Source: an uncultured Eubacteriales bacterium (GTDB lineage: Bacteria; Bacillota_A; Clostridia; Oscillospirales; Oscillospiraceae). From it: a stretch of 9,252 bases of DNA. A model generated the notes under the pieces. It saw only the letters and a list, made by a program, of their open reading frames with translations. It was not told where the DNA came from and ran no database searches. Below, piece after piece: positions 1 through 5,911 of this stretch (position 1 is the stretch's first letter; the number at the start of each line of letters is the position of its first letter). Made by a program: the position numbers and the translations under genes. The stretch lies in NCBI GenBank assembly GCA_949742895.1, contig CATJRT010000142.1, forward strand, positions 1 to 9,252. Reading direction: 5' to 3'.

Positions 1-1647
1 ACCTTCCACCGGCTGATCGACCTGTGCTGCCTGGTGAGCGCCAAGTACACCCGCTCCAAGGTCCGCAAGGCCATGCCCCAGGGCTACGCCTACATCATCG
101 ACGAGCTGATCCACACCCACTACGAACACAACGAGACGGACAAGCGGGACTACTATGAGAACATCATCACCACCATCATTGAGCTGGACCGCGCCCCCAA
201 TTTCCTCATCCACCTGTGTGAGCTCATCAAACGGCTGGCGGTGGACCACCTCCACCTGGTGGGGGACATCTTCGACCGGGGACCTGGGGCGGACGTGATC
301 ATGGACTGCCTGATGGACTACCACAGTGTGGACGTGCAGTGGGGCAATCATGACATCCTGTGGATGGGCGCGGCCTCTGGGTCACGCACCCTGGTGGCCA
401 CCGTGCTGGCCAACTCCCTGCGCTATAACAATCTGGAGGTCATCGAGAACGGCTACGGCATCTCCCTGCGCCCCCTGTCCGCCTTTGCCGACGACGTGTA
501 CCGCAAATGCGACGTGAGCCGCTTCGAGGTGAAGATCGCCAAAGAGGACGAGGGCAGCTTTACCGACCGGGACAAGCTCCTTGCCGCCCGGATGCACAAG
601 GCGATCGCCCTGATCCTCTTCAAGCTGGAGGGGCAGAAGATCATGCGCAACCCCGCCTTCGGCATGGACGACCGGCTGCTGCTGGACAAAATCGACTACG
701 AAAACAAAACCGTCACCATCGACGGTACGGCCTACCCCATGCTGGACACCGATTTCCCCACCGTGGACCCTGCCGACCCCTATGCCCTCACCCCGGAGGA
801 GGACGCGGTCATCAACGCCCTCACCCGCTCCTTCCGGCACAGCGAGAAGCTCCAGCGCCATGTGCGCTTCCTCTACTCCAAAGGCGGGCTATACCGCGTC
901 TACAACGGCAACCTCCTCTTCCACGGCTGTATCCCCATGGATGCCAACGGTGAGCTGATGCACTTCTCCATTGGCTGCAGGGACCTGTCCGGACGGGAGT
1001 TCCTGGACTACGCCGATCTTACCGCACGCAAAGCCTACTACGACAAGCCCGGCTCCCCGGAGCGGCAGTTCGGCATGGATTTCCTGTGGTGGCTGTGGTG
1101 CGGGCGCAACAGCCCCATCTTTGGCCGGGACCGCATGACCACCTTCGAGCGGCGGTTCGTCGCCGACGAGTCTACCCATGTGGAGACCAAAAACGCTTAC
1201 TACCAGCTCTACAACGACCCCGCCGTATGCGAAAGCATTTTGAAGGAGTTTGGGCTGGACGGCCCCCACAGCCATATCATCAACGGCCACGTCCCCGTGA
1301 AGTCCAAGAAGGGGGAAAGCCCGGTGAAAGGCGGAGGCAAGCTGGTGGTCATCGACGGCGGGTTCTGCAAGGCATATCAAAAAACCACTGGCATCGCCGG
1401 CTACACCCTGATCTACAATTCCGCCTGCTTCCGTCTGGTGTCCCACGAGCCCTTTGCGGGCCGGACGGACGCCATCCGGGAAAACCAGGACATCGCCTCC
1501 ACCTCCCGAATCTTCGAACGGCTGGACAGCCGCGCCCGCATCGCCGACACCGACGCAGGCCGCCAGCTCCAGGAGCAGATCCGGGACCTGCTGGCCCTGC
1601 TTGGGGCCTACCGCAGCGGCGCCATCGTGGAGAGCCACAAGGAGTGA
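1..1647 (+). CDS. fbp: Fructose-1,6-bisphosphatase class III, 5'-truncated by window edge
   Basis: This enzyme hydrolyses fructose-1,6-bisphosphate to fructose-6-phosphate, the committed step of gluconeogenesis, in the cytoplasm. The reading frame is open from base 1, so the start lies outside the window. The 548 visible residues compare with roughly 640-670 for the family, so about 100 N-terminal residues are missing. Metallophosphatase motifs are visible: GDIFDRG at bases 262-282 and GNHD at 343-354, which supply metal ligands. Further on are INGHVPVK near base 1279 and VVIDGGF near 1348, matching the later histidine and aspartate/glycine motifs of the class III (Firmicutes-type) family. 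The GTG at base 34 is internal, because the family-like sequence (HRLIDLCCLVSAKYTRSK) continues upstream of it. The gene ends in TGA and is followed 12 bases later by a terminator, so it is the last gene of its transcript. Identification is secure. Confidence 0.96.
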   Translation, partial: TFHRLIDLCCLVSAKYTRSKVRKAMPQGYAYIIDELIHTHYEHNETDKRDYYENIITTIIELDRAPNFLIHLCELIKRLAVDHLHLVGDIFDRGPGADVIMDCLMDYHSVDVQWGNHDILWMGAASGSRTLVATVLANSLRYNNLEVIENGYGISLRPLSAFADDVYRKCDVSRFEVKIAKEDEGSFTDRDKLLAARMHKAIALILFKLEGQKIMRNPAFGMDDRLLLDKIDYENKTVTIDGTAYPMLDTDFPTVDPADPYALTPEEDAVINALTRSFRHSEKLQRHVRFLYSKGGLYRVYNGNLLFHGCIPMDANGELMHFSIGCRDLSGREFLDYADLTARKAYYDKPGSPERQFGMDFLWWLWCGRNSPIFGRDRMTTFERRFVADESTHVETKNAYYQLYNDPAVCESILKEFGLDGPHSHIINGHVPVKSKKGESPVKGGGKLVVIDGGFCKAYQKTTGIAGYTLIYNSACFRLVSHEPFAGRTDAIRENQDIASTSRIFERLDSRARIADTDAGRQLQEQIRDLLALLGAYRSGAIVESHKE

Positions 1648-1658
1648 CATAATCACAA

Positions 1659-1694
1659 ACCGCCCTGTCCGGCACGCCGGACAGGACGGTTTTT
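1659..1694 (+). terminator. Intrinsic terminator of fbp
   Basis: A 14-bp stem with one mismatch (arms 1659-1672 and 1677-1690) has a CACG loop and runs into TTTTT. It starts 12 bases after the fbp stop codon. Read on the minus strand, the stem is followed by GGTTTGTGATT, a weak U-rich tail, so it could also stop leftward transcription from the promoter at 1850-1878. Confidence 0.9.
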
Positions 1695-1849
1695 AGGTGA
1701 AAGCGTCAAATGGCTCTTGCAATTGCGCAGACAATGAGTTGAAATCAGAATCGGAAACATAAAGAGCGGCAGGCTGTTGGTGCACCCCACGGCCCTGCGC
1801 GAGTGGGCGTAGCACTCAACACAGCGATTGTGTATCGTACCATAGACCT

Positions 1850-1878
1850 ATTATATCCGTTTTTCCCCGTCTTTGCAA
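1850..1878 (-). promoter_or_regulatory. Sigma-A-like promoter with no gene downstream
   Basis: On the minus strand TTGCAA (1873-1878) and a perfect TATAAT (1850-1855) are 17 bp apart, close to the vegetative consensus. Leftward transcription would cross 1695-1843 and meet the fbp terminator hairpin. No convincing minus-strand coding sequence lies there. The stretch can form a hairpin with CCCAC pairing to GTGGG, closed by an outer GTGC/GCAC. It may be the surviving promoter of a deleted gene, or it may drive a small RNA of about 150-190 nt. Between 1695 and 1940 I see nothing else supportable. Confidence 0.5.
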
Positions 1879-1940
1879 GGTGGGAAACCGGGTTTAATGG
1901 GTTATGTGTTCGCGTTGATTTTTTCAGGGCGGTGTTGAGG

Positions 1941-2877
1941 ACAAAACTTGACGCCGCTGTTATACCCAGTTCGATTGACAGTGTTCCAGTGACAGCCATC
2001 GGCACAGATGCTTTTTATTGAACCAATGGATTGAAAAGCGTTACCATTCCAAACAGCATAACCCAAATAGGCAAGCAGGCATTTTTCAAAACAAGCTTAA
2101 CCAGCGTGAAAATCCCAAATAGCGTTGCAGAGATAGATAAGGGAGCGTTTGGCAACTGCACCACCCTGTCCAGCGTGAATATCCCCAGTAGTGTAACGAA
2201 GATTGGCCGTTCTGCATTTCAGGGTTGCGCCCTAACCAGTGTGATTTTACCTGTCGGTATCACTGCAATTGAAGATTACGCATTTGTAAACTGCGCCAGC
2301 TTGACCAACGTAGTTATCCCAGCTGGCGTTGCCGAAATTGGCTTTGGCGCATTTTCGGGTTGCGGTCTGGCCAGCGTTACCATTCCTGACAGCGTAAGCA
2401 AAATTGATTCATGTGGATTTAACTGTGAAAGCCTAAAGGATGTATATTACAGTGGTTCGGAAGAGCAATAGTCAATGGTTAAGCTCTCCTGGGGAAATAA
2501 CTGCCTGACTGACGCCCGCAAGATGGCTAACCTGCACTTTAAATAGTACGCTCCCGGTCCTTGCCTGTTTCTCTGATGTAAAATCCGATGCCTATTATCT
2601 GGACGCGGTGGACCCGGTCGTCGCCAAGGGCACCAGCATCGCCGCCTTTTCTCCTGACCAGACCTACTCCCACGGCGAGATCCTCACCTTCCTGTGGCGG
2701 GCGACGGGGGAGCCCGAGTCCAACGCCCTGCCTCCCTTCGCGGTGAAGGCGGGGGCCTATTACGAAGGTGCAGTCAAATGAGCTTTTGAAAAAGGCATGA
2801 TCGGCGCGGGCTTCGACCCCAAGGCACCCTGTACCCGGGGTGAGATCGTCACCTTCCTGTACCGGGCGTACAAATAA
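1941..2877 (+). pseudogene. Decayed BspA-type LRR / SLH-domain cell-surface protein gene
   Basis: The remnant begins near 1941 with an LRR entry sequence (TKLDAAVIPSSIDSVPVTAIG). About six 22-23-residue BspA/TpLRR repeats follow (pattern LxSVxIPxSVxxIGxxAFxxC) up to about 2450. This frame is broken by TGA at 2019-2021, TAG at 2469-2471 and TAG at 2544-2546. The 2469 stop sits where the family usually has Trp (SEEQ-stop, compared with the usual SxxQW). After a frameshift between about 2540 and 2570, another frame encodes two SLH-like repeats (FSDVKSDAYYLDAV... and ...TRGEIVTFLYRAYK). These are interrupted by TGA at 2779-2781, where AVK-stop-AFEKG should read AVKWAFEKG. The stop at 2875 is followed at once by a terminator. 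Intact relatives are exported and bind the wall through SLH domains. No start codon, ribosome-binding site or signal peptide is visible. The LRR part is clearly less GC-rich than its neighbours, while the SLH part matches the host. Confidence 0.85.
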
Positions 2878-2880
2878 ACA

Positions 2881-2914
2881 AAAGAGGCCCCTCCCAGCCG
2901 GGAGGGGCCTCTTT
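2881..2914. terminator. Bidirectional terminator between the surface-protein remnant and hpf
   Basis: A perfect 15-bp stem (2881-2895 with 2900-2914) has a four-base AGCC loop. On the plus strand it starts four bases after the pseudogene stop and ends in TTT. On the minus strand it ends in TTTGTTTATTTG-like sequence and closes the hpf transcript about 160 bases after the hpf stop. It serves the two convergent units. Confidence 0.9.
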
Positions 2915-2985
2915 AATCAGCCAAATTGTCCGCTGCTTCTTTGTTGTCACACTCCGATGACCCATTACGGGGGGCTTTCCTCCGT

Positions 2986-3046
2986 CTCGGGACGCAAATA
3001 TCCAGGCCCACGGCCCTTCTTGGTTTGTGTCTCTCGCTCCGGTCCA
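2986..3046 (-). repeat. Copy 1 of a 61-nt conserved hairpin block, in the hpf 3' untranslated region
   Basis: This block matches 5246-5306 at 44 of 61 positions without gaps, and 15 of the 17 differences are transitions. On the minus strand it folds as an outer helix (3024-3033 with 2989-2998; 8 of 10 positions pair, with A-C mismatches at 3028/2994 and 3032/2990). An inner helix, GGGCC (3012-3016) with GGCCU (3004-3008), has a GUG loop. It lies 28 bases after the hpf stop and upstream of the shared terminator, so it should be part of the hpf transcript. No supported coding frame crosses it. An octamer CTGAGCGC, shared with copy 2's surroundings, spans the hpf stop at 3070-3077. Confidence 0.7.
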
Positions 3047-3073
3047 TCCGCCCCTATGAGTCTATTGTTGCGC

Positions 3074-3613
3074 TCAGGCTTCGTCCTCAATGAGTCCGTA
3101 GCCGCCGCCGTTGCGCTTATAGACCACTGCGAACGCACCACCGTCCTCATCCTTGAAGGCAAAGAAGTTATGGCCCAGCAGGTTCATCTGCAAAATAGCC
3201 TCGTCCACCGTCATGGGCTTAATGGGGAACTTCTTGGTGCGCACCACCTGGAAGTCGCCCTCCTCCACGTCGGGCACAAAGGAGGTCTCCTCCACAGCCT
3301 CCGGCTGAAGGAACGCTCCCTGGCGCAGACGCTTTTCCAGGCGGGTCTTGTGCTTGCGCAACTGACGCTCCATAGATGTGACCGCCGCATCCACCGACGC
3401 GAACATATCCGACGTACTCTCCGCTACCCGGAGGATGGTGCTGCCGGAACGGATGGTCAATTCCACCTTGTTCCGGTCCTTTTCTACAGAAAAGACCAGA
3501 TTGGCCTCCGCCTCAGTTTTGAAGTAGCGGTCCAGCTTACCCACCTTTTTCTCGGCATACGCGTGGAGGGATTTGGGCAGGTTGACCTTTTTGTCTGTAA
3601 ATGTGAACTTCAT
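3074..3613 (-). CDS. hpf: Ribosome hibernation promoting factor, long form
   Basis: This 179-residue protein is a long-form HPF (YvyD/RaiA family). It binds the 30S decoding centre and dimerises 70S ribosomes into inactive 100S particles in stationary phase or stress. The N-terminal domain (about residues 1-97: MKFTFTDKKVNLP..., followed by KKVGKLDRYF) is the ribosome-binding fold. A charged linker follows. The C-terminal dimerisation domain (about 120-178) carries the typical VVRTKKFPIKPMTVDEAI, LLGHNFFAF and VVYKRNGGGYGLI segments. The start at 3613 is chosen because AAAGGAG lies 8-9 bases upstream and the family begins MKFxF; an in-frame ATG 16 codons upstream would add non-homologous sequence and overlap the leader hairpins. 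It is transcribed alone: its own promoter lies at 3679-3708, with two leader hairpins and the terminator at 2881-2914. The sequence block following it is one of two related hairpins. Confidence 0.95.
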   Translation of the reverse strand: MKFTFTDKKVNLPKSLHAYAEKKVGKLDRYFKTEAEANLVFSVEKDRNKVELTIRSGSTILRVAESTSDMFASVDAAVTSMERQLRKHKTRLEKRLRQGAFLQPEAVEETSFVPDVEEGDFQVVRTKKFPIKPMTVDEAILQMNLLGHNFFAFKDEDGGAFAVVYKRNGGGYGLIEDEA

Positions 3614-3628
3614 GTGCTCAGCTCCTTT

Positions 3629-3667
3629 CGCCCAAAAGGGCGCAGCATTGGGGGAGGACAAGCCCCC
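3629..3667 (-). promoter_or_regulatory. Two hairpins in the hpf leader, the second abutting the ribosome-binding site
   Basis: From the predicted start point near 3672, the leader is about 59 nt. It contains GGGGG/CCCCC (3663-3667 with 3650-3654, eight-base loop). It then has CGCCC-TTTT-GGGCG (3629-3642), whose 3' arm ends immediately before the AAAGGAG ribosome-binding site. Both stems are visible directly. A role in controlling hpf translation or mRNA stability is inference. Confidence 0.45.
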
Positions 3668-3678
3668 TGTATGAAAGT

Positions 3679-3708
3679 ATTATACCATGCTTCTCCGCTG
3701 GGTGCCAT
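3679..3708 (-). promoter_or_regulatory. Sigma-A-like promoter of hpf
   Basis: A perfect TATAAT (3679-3684) has a weak -35, ATGGCA (3703-3708, 4/6 matches to TTGACA), at 18 bp spacing. It lies 66 bases upstream of the hpf start codon and downstream of the amidohydrolase stop, so hpf can be expressed separately from the amidohydrolase. No clear terminator lies between them, so read-through is also possible. Confidence 0.65.
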
Positions 3709-3750
3709 AGTTTTTTGGCGTTTTTCACAAAAAATTTGCACAGGGGCCCA

Positions 3751-4905
3751 TCATCCCCCCACCACCGCCCGACCGTCGATGAAAACATGGGTAACTCTGC
3801 TGCGCCAATGGAAGGGGTGGCCGTCCAGCACCACCACATCCGCGTCCTTTCCGGCGGTGAGAGAGCCCAGCCGGTCCCCCACTCCGGCGATGCAGGCAGC
3901 GTTAATGGTGATAGCCGCCAGCGCCTCCTCCTCCTCCATCCCCGCCCGGGCGGCCATAGCGGCACAGAAGGGCAGCAGACTGATGGGAGTCTCCGGATGG
4001 TCGGTACATATGGCCACCTGCACCCCCGCCCGGGCCAGGATAGCGGTGTTTTCCATGGTCAGATTGGCCAACTCCGGCTTGCAGCGGTCCATGAGGAACG
4101 GCCCGGTGATGACCGGCACCCCCGCCTTTGCCAGCTCGTCCGCGATGAGGTGGCCCTCGGTGCCGTGGACGACGGCGCAGTCCAGACCGAATTCACGGGA
4201 AATGCGCAGGGCTGTGGCAATGTCGTCCGCCCGGTGGACGTGGAAGTGGGCGGGCAGACGGCCCATCACCACCGAGCGCAACGCGTCCAATCTGACATCC
4301 GGCTCTGGGGCGTCCATCTGGCAGTCCGACTCCGCCCGGACGCATCTCAGCTCATAGTCCAGCGCCTGGGACAGCTTCTCCCGGATCAGCGCGGCAGTGG
4401 CCATGCGGGTGGCTGGACCGTGACCCTTATGAACATTTTTGGGGTTTTCACCCAGGGCAAACTTCATAGCCGCCGGGGCGCGTACTACCATGCGATCCAC
4501 CATCTGGCCCGCCGTTTTCAGCAGCACCGACTGGCCTGCAATGGGGTTGGCGGAGCCGGGACCGGTAAGCACACAGGTCACACCCGCCCGAAGCGCCTCC
4601 CCGAAATAGTAGTTGAAGGGATTCACCCCGTCTAAGGCACGGATATGGGGGGTAAACGGCTCCGCGTTCTCGTTCAGGTCGTCCTCCGGCCCGCCGCAGC
4701 CGTACAACCCCAGGTGGCAGTGGGCATCTATAAAGCCGGGCAGCACGTGGCCCCCCCGGGCGTCCACCGCACCGGTCACCTCTATGTCCTCCGGCAGCAT
4801 CTCCATAGGCCCTGCCTGGACAATACGGCTACCCTTCGCATATACGAAGCCGCTGGAGATGGTCTCACCGTCCATGGTATGGATAACGCCGTTGATAATC
4901 AGCAT
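3751..4905 (-). CDS. Metal-dependent amidohydrolase (HutI/COG1228-like)
   Basis: This 384-residue cytoplasmic protein belongs to the amidohydrolase superfamily, the imidazolonepropionase-like group. The N-terminal part (LIINGVIHTMDGE, then VDARGGHVLPGFIDAHCH) is the usual beta-sandwich leading into the HxH metal motif (His62, His64). Other likely metal or catalytic residues are His222/His224 (HFHVHRADD), His247 (VVHGTEG) and Asp302 (CTDHPET). Lys148 is a possible bridging lysine. The C-terminus (AGKDADVVVLDGHPF, THVFIDGRAV) closes the composite domain as in dihydroorotase-like and HutI-like enzymes. The start at 4905 has GGGAGG 7 bases upstream; a start ten codons earlier has no such site. 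The substrate cannot be told: no histidine-degradation genes are nearby, which argues against a true HutI. It is preceded by a long structured leader region and followed by the hpf promoter. Confidence 0.85.
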   Translation of the reverse strand: MLIINGVIHTMDGETISSGFVYAKGSRIVQAGPMEMLPEDIEVTGAVDARGGHVLPGFIDAHCHLGLYGCGGPEDDLNENAEPFTPHIRALDGVNPFNYYFGEALRAGVTCVLTGPGSANPIAGQSVLLKTAGQMVDRMVVRAPAAMKFALGENPKNVHKGHGPATRMATAALIREKLSQALDYELRCVRAESDCQMDAPEPDVRLDALRSVVMGRLPAHFHVHRADDIATALRISREFGLDCAVVHGTEGHLIADELAKAGVPVITGPFLMDRCKPELANLTMENTAILARAGVQVAICTDHPETPISLLPFCAAMAARAGMEEEEALAAITINAACIAGVGDRLGSLTAGKDADVVVLDGHPFHWRSRVTHVFIDGRAVVGG

Positions 4906-4928
4906 ATGGATTCCTCCCTGATCGTTTT

Positions 4929-4942
4929 CAAACATCCTGGCC
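4929..4942 (-). repeat. 14-bp match to the 3' half of the 61-nt hairpin block
   Basis: GGCCAGGATGTTTG on the minus strand, in the leader of the amidohydrolase, matches 13 of 14 bases of copy 2 (5255-5268) and 12 of 14 of copy 1. The 5' half of the hairpin block is absent here, so this is at most a fragment and may be chance. Confidence 0.25.
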
Positions 4943-4972
4943 GCCCCAGGCTTCGACAGAATTCTTTTCCAC

Positions 4973-4985
4973 AGTGTGCTACACT
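4973..4985. repeat. Inverted repeat AGTGT-GCT-ACACT upstream of the amidohydrolase
   Basis: A perfect 5-bp inverted repeat with a 3-bp spacer lies 68 bases upstream of the amidohydrolase start. On the minus strand TATAGT overlaps it (4984-4989), so it sits where an operator could be. No good -35 hexamer accompanies the TATAGT, so promoter identity is uncertain. Confidence 0.35.
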
Positions 4986-4989
4986 ATAT

Positions 4990-5062
4990 TTGCGGCGCTG
5001 GCCGCAGCATGGGCCTGTCCCACGGGGCTTGACCCATGCGGTCATTCCATTCTCCCGCGCAA
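4990..5062. other. Compact cluster of inverted repeats, possible structured RNA
   Basis: Three nested or adjacent helices can form. The outer one is TTGCG (4990-4994) with CGCAA (5058-5062). A hairpin TGCGGC-GCTG-GCCGCA (4991-5006) competes partly with it. The third is GCATGGG (5007-5013) with CCCATGC (5033-5039). No coding frame here is supported. On the minus strand this would be the leader of the amidohydrolase mRNA. On the plus strand it would be the body of a small RNA ending at the hairpin at 5074. I do not recognise a known riboswitch. Confidence 0.4.
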
Positions 5063-5073
5063 TAGACCTTTTG

Positions 5074-5105
5074 GGCTCTTTCCTTCGGGAAAGAGCCGAT
5101 TTTTA
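5074..5105 (+). terminator. Plus-strand terminator with a UUCG loop and no gene in front
   Basis: A perfect 10-bp stem (5074-5083 with 5088-5097) is capped by C(TTCG)G, the stable tetraloop in plus-strand orientation, and followed by GATTTTTATA. On the minus strand the loop reads CGAA and the downstream sequence is CCAAAAGG, with no U-run. The signal therefore points rightward, although every neighbouring gene is on the minus strand. Confidence 0.65.
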
Positions 5106-5107
5106 TA

Positions 5108-5337
5108 TAGAAGCACTGAGCAGGCGGCTGCAAGGAAGTTTGGATCGGAGCGAGGATAAAAAACCAGGATTCGCGCAGCAAGTCTGTTTTTATCTGAGTC
5201 GCAGCGAAAACGACCGAGCGTCCAGCTGCTTGCAAAGCGTGACACCTCAGGGCACAAACATCCGGGCCTTCGACCCTGCTTGATTTGCGCCCCCCGCCTC
5301 AGTCCAGGCTCCCTACTCCGGGCGCTCAGCGCTTCTA
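5108..5337 (-). ncRNA. 230-bp element with terminal inverted repeats; candidate structured RNA or MITE-like repeat
   Basis: The ends form a 14-bp helix (5324-5337 with 5108-5121). On the minus strand it pairs completely, with one G-U; on the plus strand that position is an A-C mismatch, so the fold favours a minus-strand RNA. Inside is copy 2 of the 61-nt hairpin block (5246-5306). Further internal complementarities include AGGGAG with CUUCCU near each end and GCUU-UGC-AAGC. The element fits exactly between the yabR terminator U-run and the plus-strand terminator at 5074-5105. No clear promoter lies at its 5' end, so expression would need read-through from yabR. An open frame across it on the minus strand is Arg/Gly/Cys-rich and has no ribosome-binding site, so I do not call it a gene. 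Confidence 0.45.
5246..5306 (-). repeat. Copy 2 of the 61-nt conserved hairpin block
   Basis: On the minus strand an uninterrupted 10-bp outer helix forms (5284-5293 with 5249-5258, three A-U, five G-C/C-G, two G-U). The inner helix GGGUC (5272-5276) with GGCCC (5264-5268) has a GAA loop. Compared with copy 1, the pair 5290/5252 is G-C instead of A-U, a compensatory change. The inner-helix end pair is G-C instead of G-U, and another inner pair is U-G instead of C-G. Confidence 0.7.
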
Positions 5338-5338
5338 A

Positions 5339-5368
5339 CAAAAAAGGGGACGCACAGCGTCCCCTTTT
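5339..5368 (-). terminator. Intrinsic terminator of the yabP-yabQ-divIC-yabR cluster
   Basis: A 12-bp perfect stem (5357-5368 with 5342-5353) has an ACA/TGT loop and is followed on the minus strand by TTTTTTG (partly inside the stem). It starts two bases after the yabR stop codon and ends the minus-strand operon. Confidence 0.9.
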
Positions 5369-5370
5369 CT

Positions 5371-5859
5371 TTATTTTCTTCCGCCCCGGCGGTTGCCCCG
5401 CTTCTCATTCATGTGCAACTCGGACAGCTTGCTGTCGGAGCTGGCCATAAACTGTTTGAGCTGATCCTCAAAGCTGGCTGGGCCGCGGGGCTGAGGCGGA
5501 TCCGGCATGAAGCCCCGGCCTGCCCCGGAACGGCGGGCCGGACGCGGCTCCCCAGACGGATGGGGTCGCGGCTCTGCAGTTCCTCCCGGCTTGGGACCGG
5601 GCCGGCGTTCTGGCCGGGGCGGAGGCGGCAGCGCCTGCTTGATAGACAGGTTGATCCGATTGTTGGCGTCCACGCCGATAACCTTCACCTTGACCTCCTG
5701 GCCCTCGCTCAGGTGGTCGTGAACGTCATTGACGTAGGAATACGCGATTTCCGAAATGTGTACCAGACCGGAACGGTTGCCGGGCAGTGACACAAACGCG
5801 CCGAATTTGGTGATCCCAGTCACCTTTCCCTCCAGGATGGATCCAACTTCAATCCCCAT
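5371..5859 (-). CDS. yabR: S1-domain RNA-binding protein, YabR-like
   Basis: This 162-residue protein has one S1 RNA-binding domain at residues about 4-74 (VGSILEGKVTGITKFGAFV, GLVHISEIA, VKVKVIGVD, RINLSIKQA). A Pro/Arg/Gly-rich stretch (about 76-125) that looks disordered follows. Then comes a short conserved-looking block (SFEDQLKQFMASSDSKLSEL) and a basic tail ending RRGGRK. This is the layout of the YabR/general stress protein 13 group in Clostridia, longer than Bacillus YabR. The exact role is not established; binding to RNA or the ribosome is expected from the domain. The start at 5859 puts the S1 domain at the N-terminus. Its ribosome-binding site is weak (AAGAGA close by, or GGAGAGG about 14 bases away). 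An earlier in-frame ATG at 5937 would overlap the end of divIC and add unrelated residues. It lies 52 bases after divIC and is followed directly by a terminator. Confidence 0.88.
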   Translation of the reverse strand: MGIEVGSILEGKVTGITKFGAFVSLPGNRSGLVHISEIAYSYVNDVHDHLSEGQEVKVKVIGVDANNRINLSIKQALPPPPRPERRPGPKPGGTAEPRPHPSGEPRPARRSGAGRGFMPDPPQPRGPASFEDQLKQFMASSDSKLSELHMNEKRGNRRGGRK

Positions 5860-5911
5860 AAATCTCTTTTTTCCCTCTCCGTATGTATTGATTTTTTCTG
5901 CGCACGACAGC

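Noticed and set aside
889..1656. Minus-strand open frame inside fbp
   Set aside because: It is antisense to a well-conserved enzyme, an artefact of high GC content.
2019..2781. In-frame TGA and TAG at Trp positions as evidence of an altered genetic code
   Set aside because: Neighbouring intact genes (fbp, hpf, the amidohydrolase, yabP, tyrA) end in TGA, and the same region also has a frameshift and no start. Gene decay explains it.
2965..3162. Small minus-strand frame overlapping the hpf end
   Set aside because: It overlaps hpf codons out of frame and has no ribosome-binding site; its downstream part is the hairpin block.
2840..4357. Long plus-strand open frame of about 505 codons opposite hpf and the amidohydrolase
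   Set aside because: It is the complement of two clearly recognised minus-strand genes and of a terminator; it has no family resemblance and no ribosome-binding site.
4973..5070. Known riboswitch, T-box, SRP RNA or 6S RNA in the amidohydrolase leader
   Set aside because: I compared it with the conserved cores I know and found no match; only generic inverted repeats are visible.
5042..5341. Open minus-strand frame of about 99 codons across the inverted-repeat element
   Set aside because: It has no ribosome-binding site, its composition is Arg/Gly/Cys-rich, and it spans terminal inverted repeats plus a terminator hairpin. The change pattern against copy 1 fits RNA pairing, not codon conservation.
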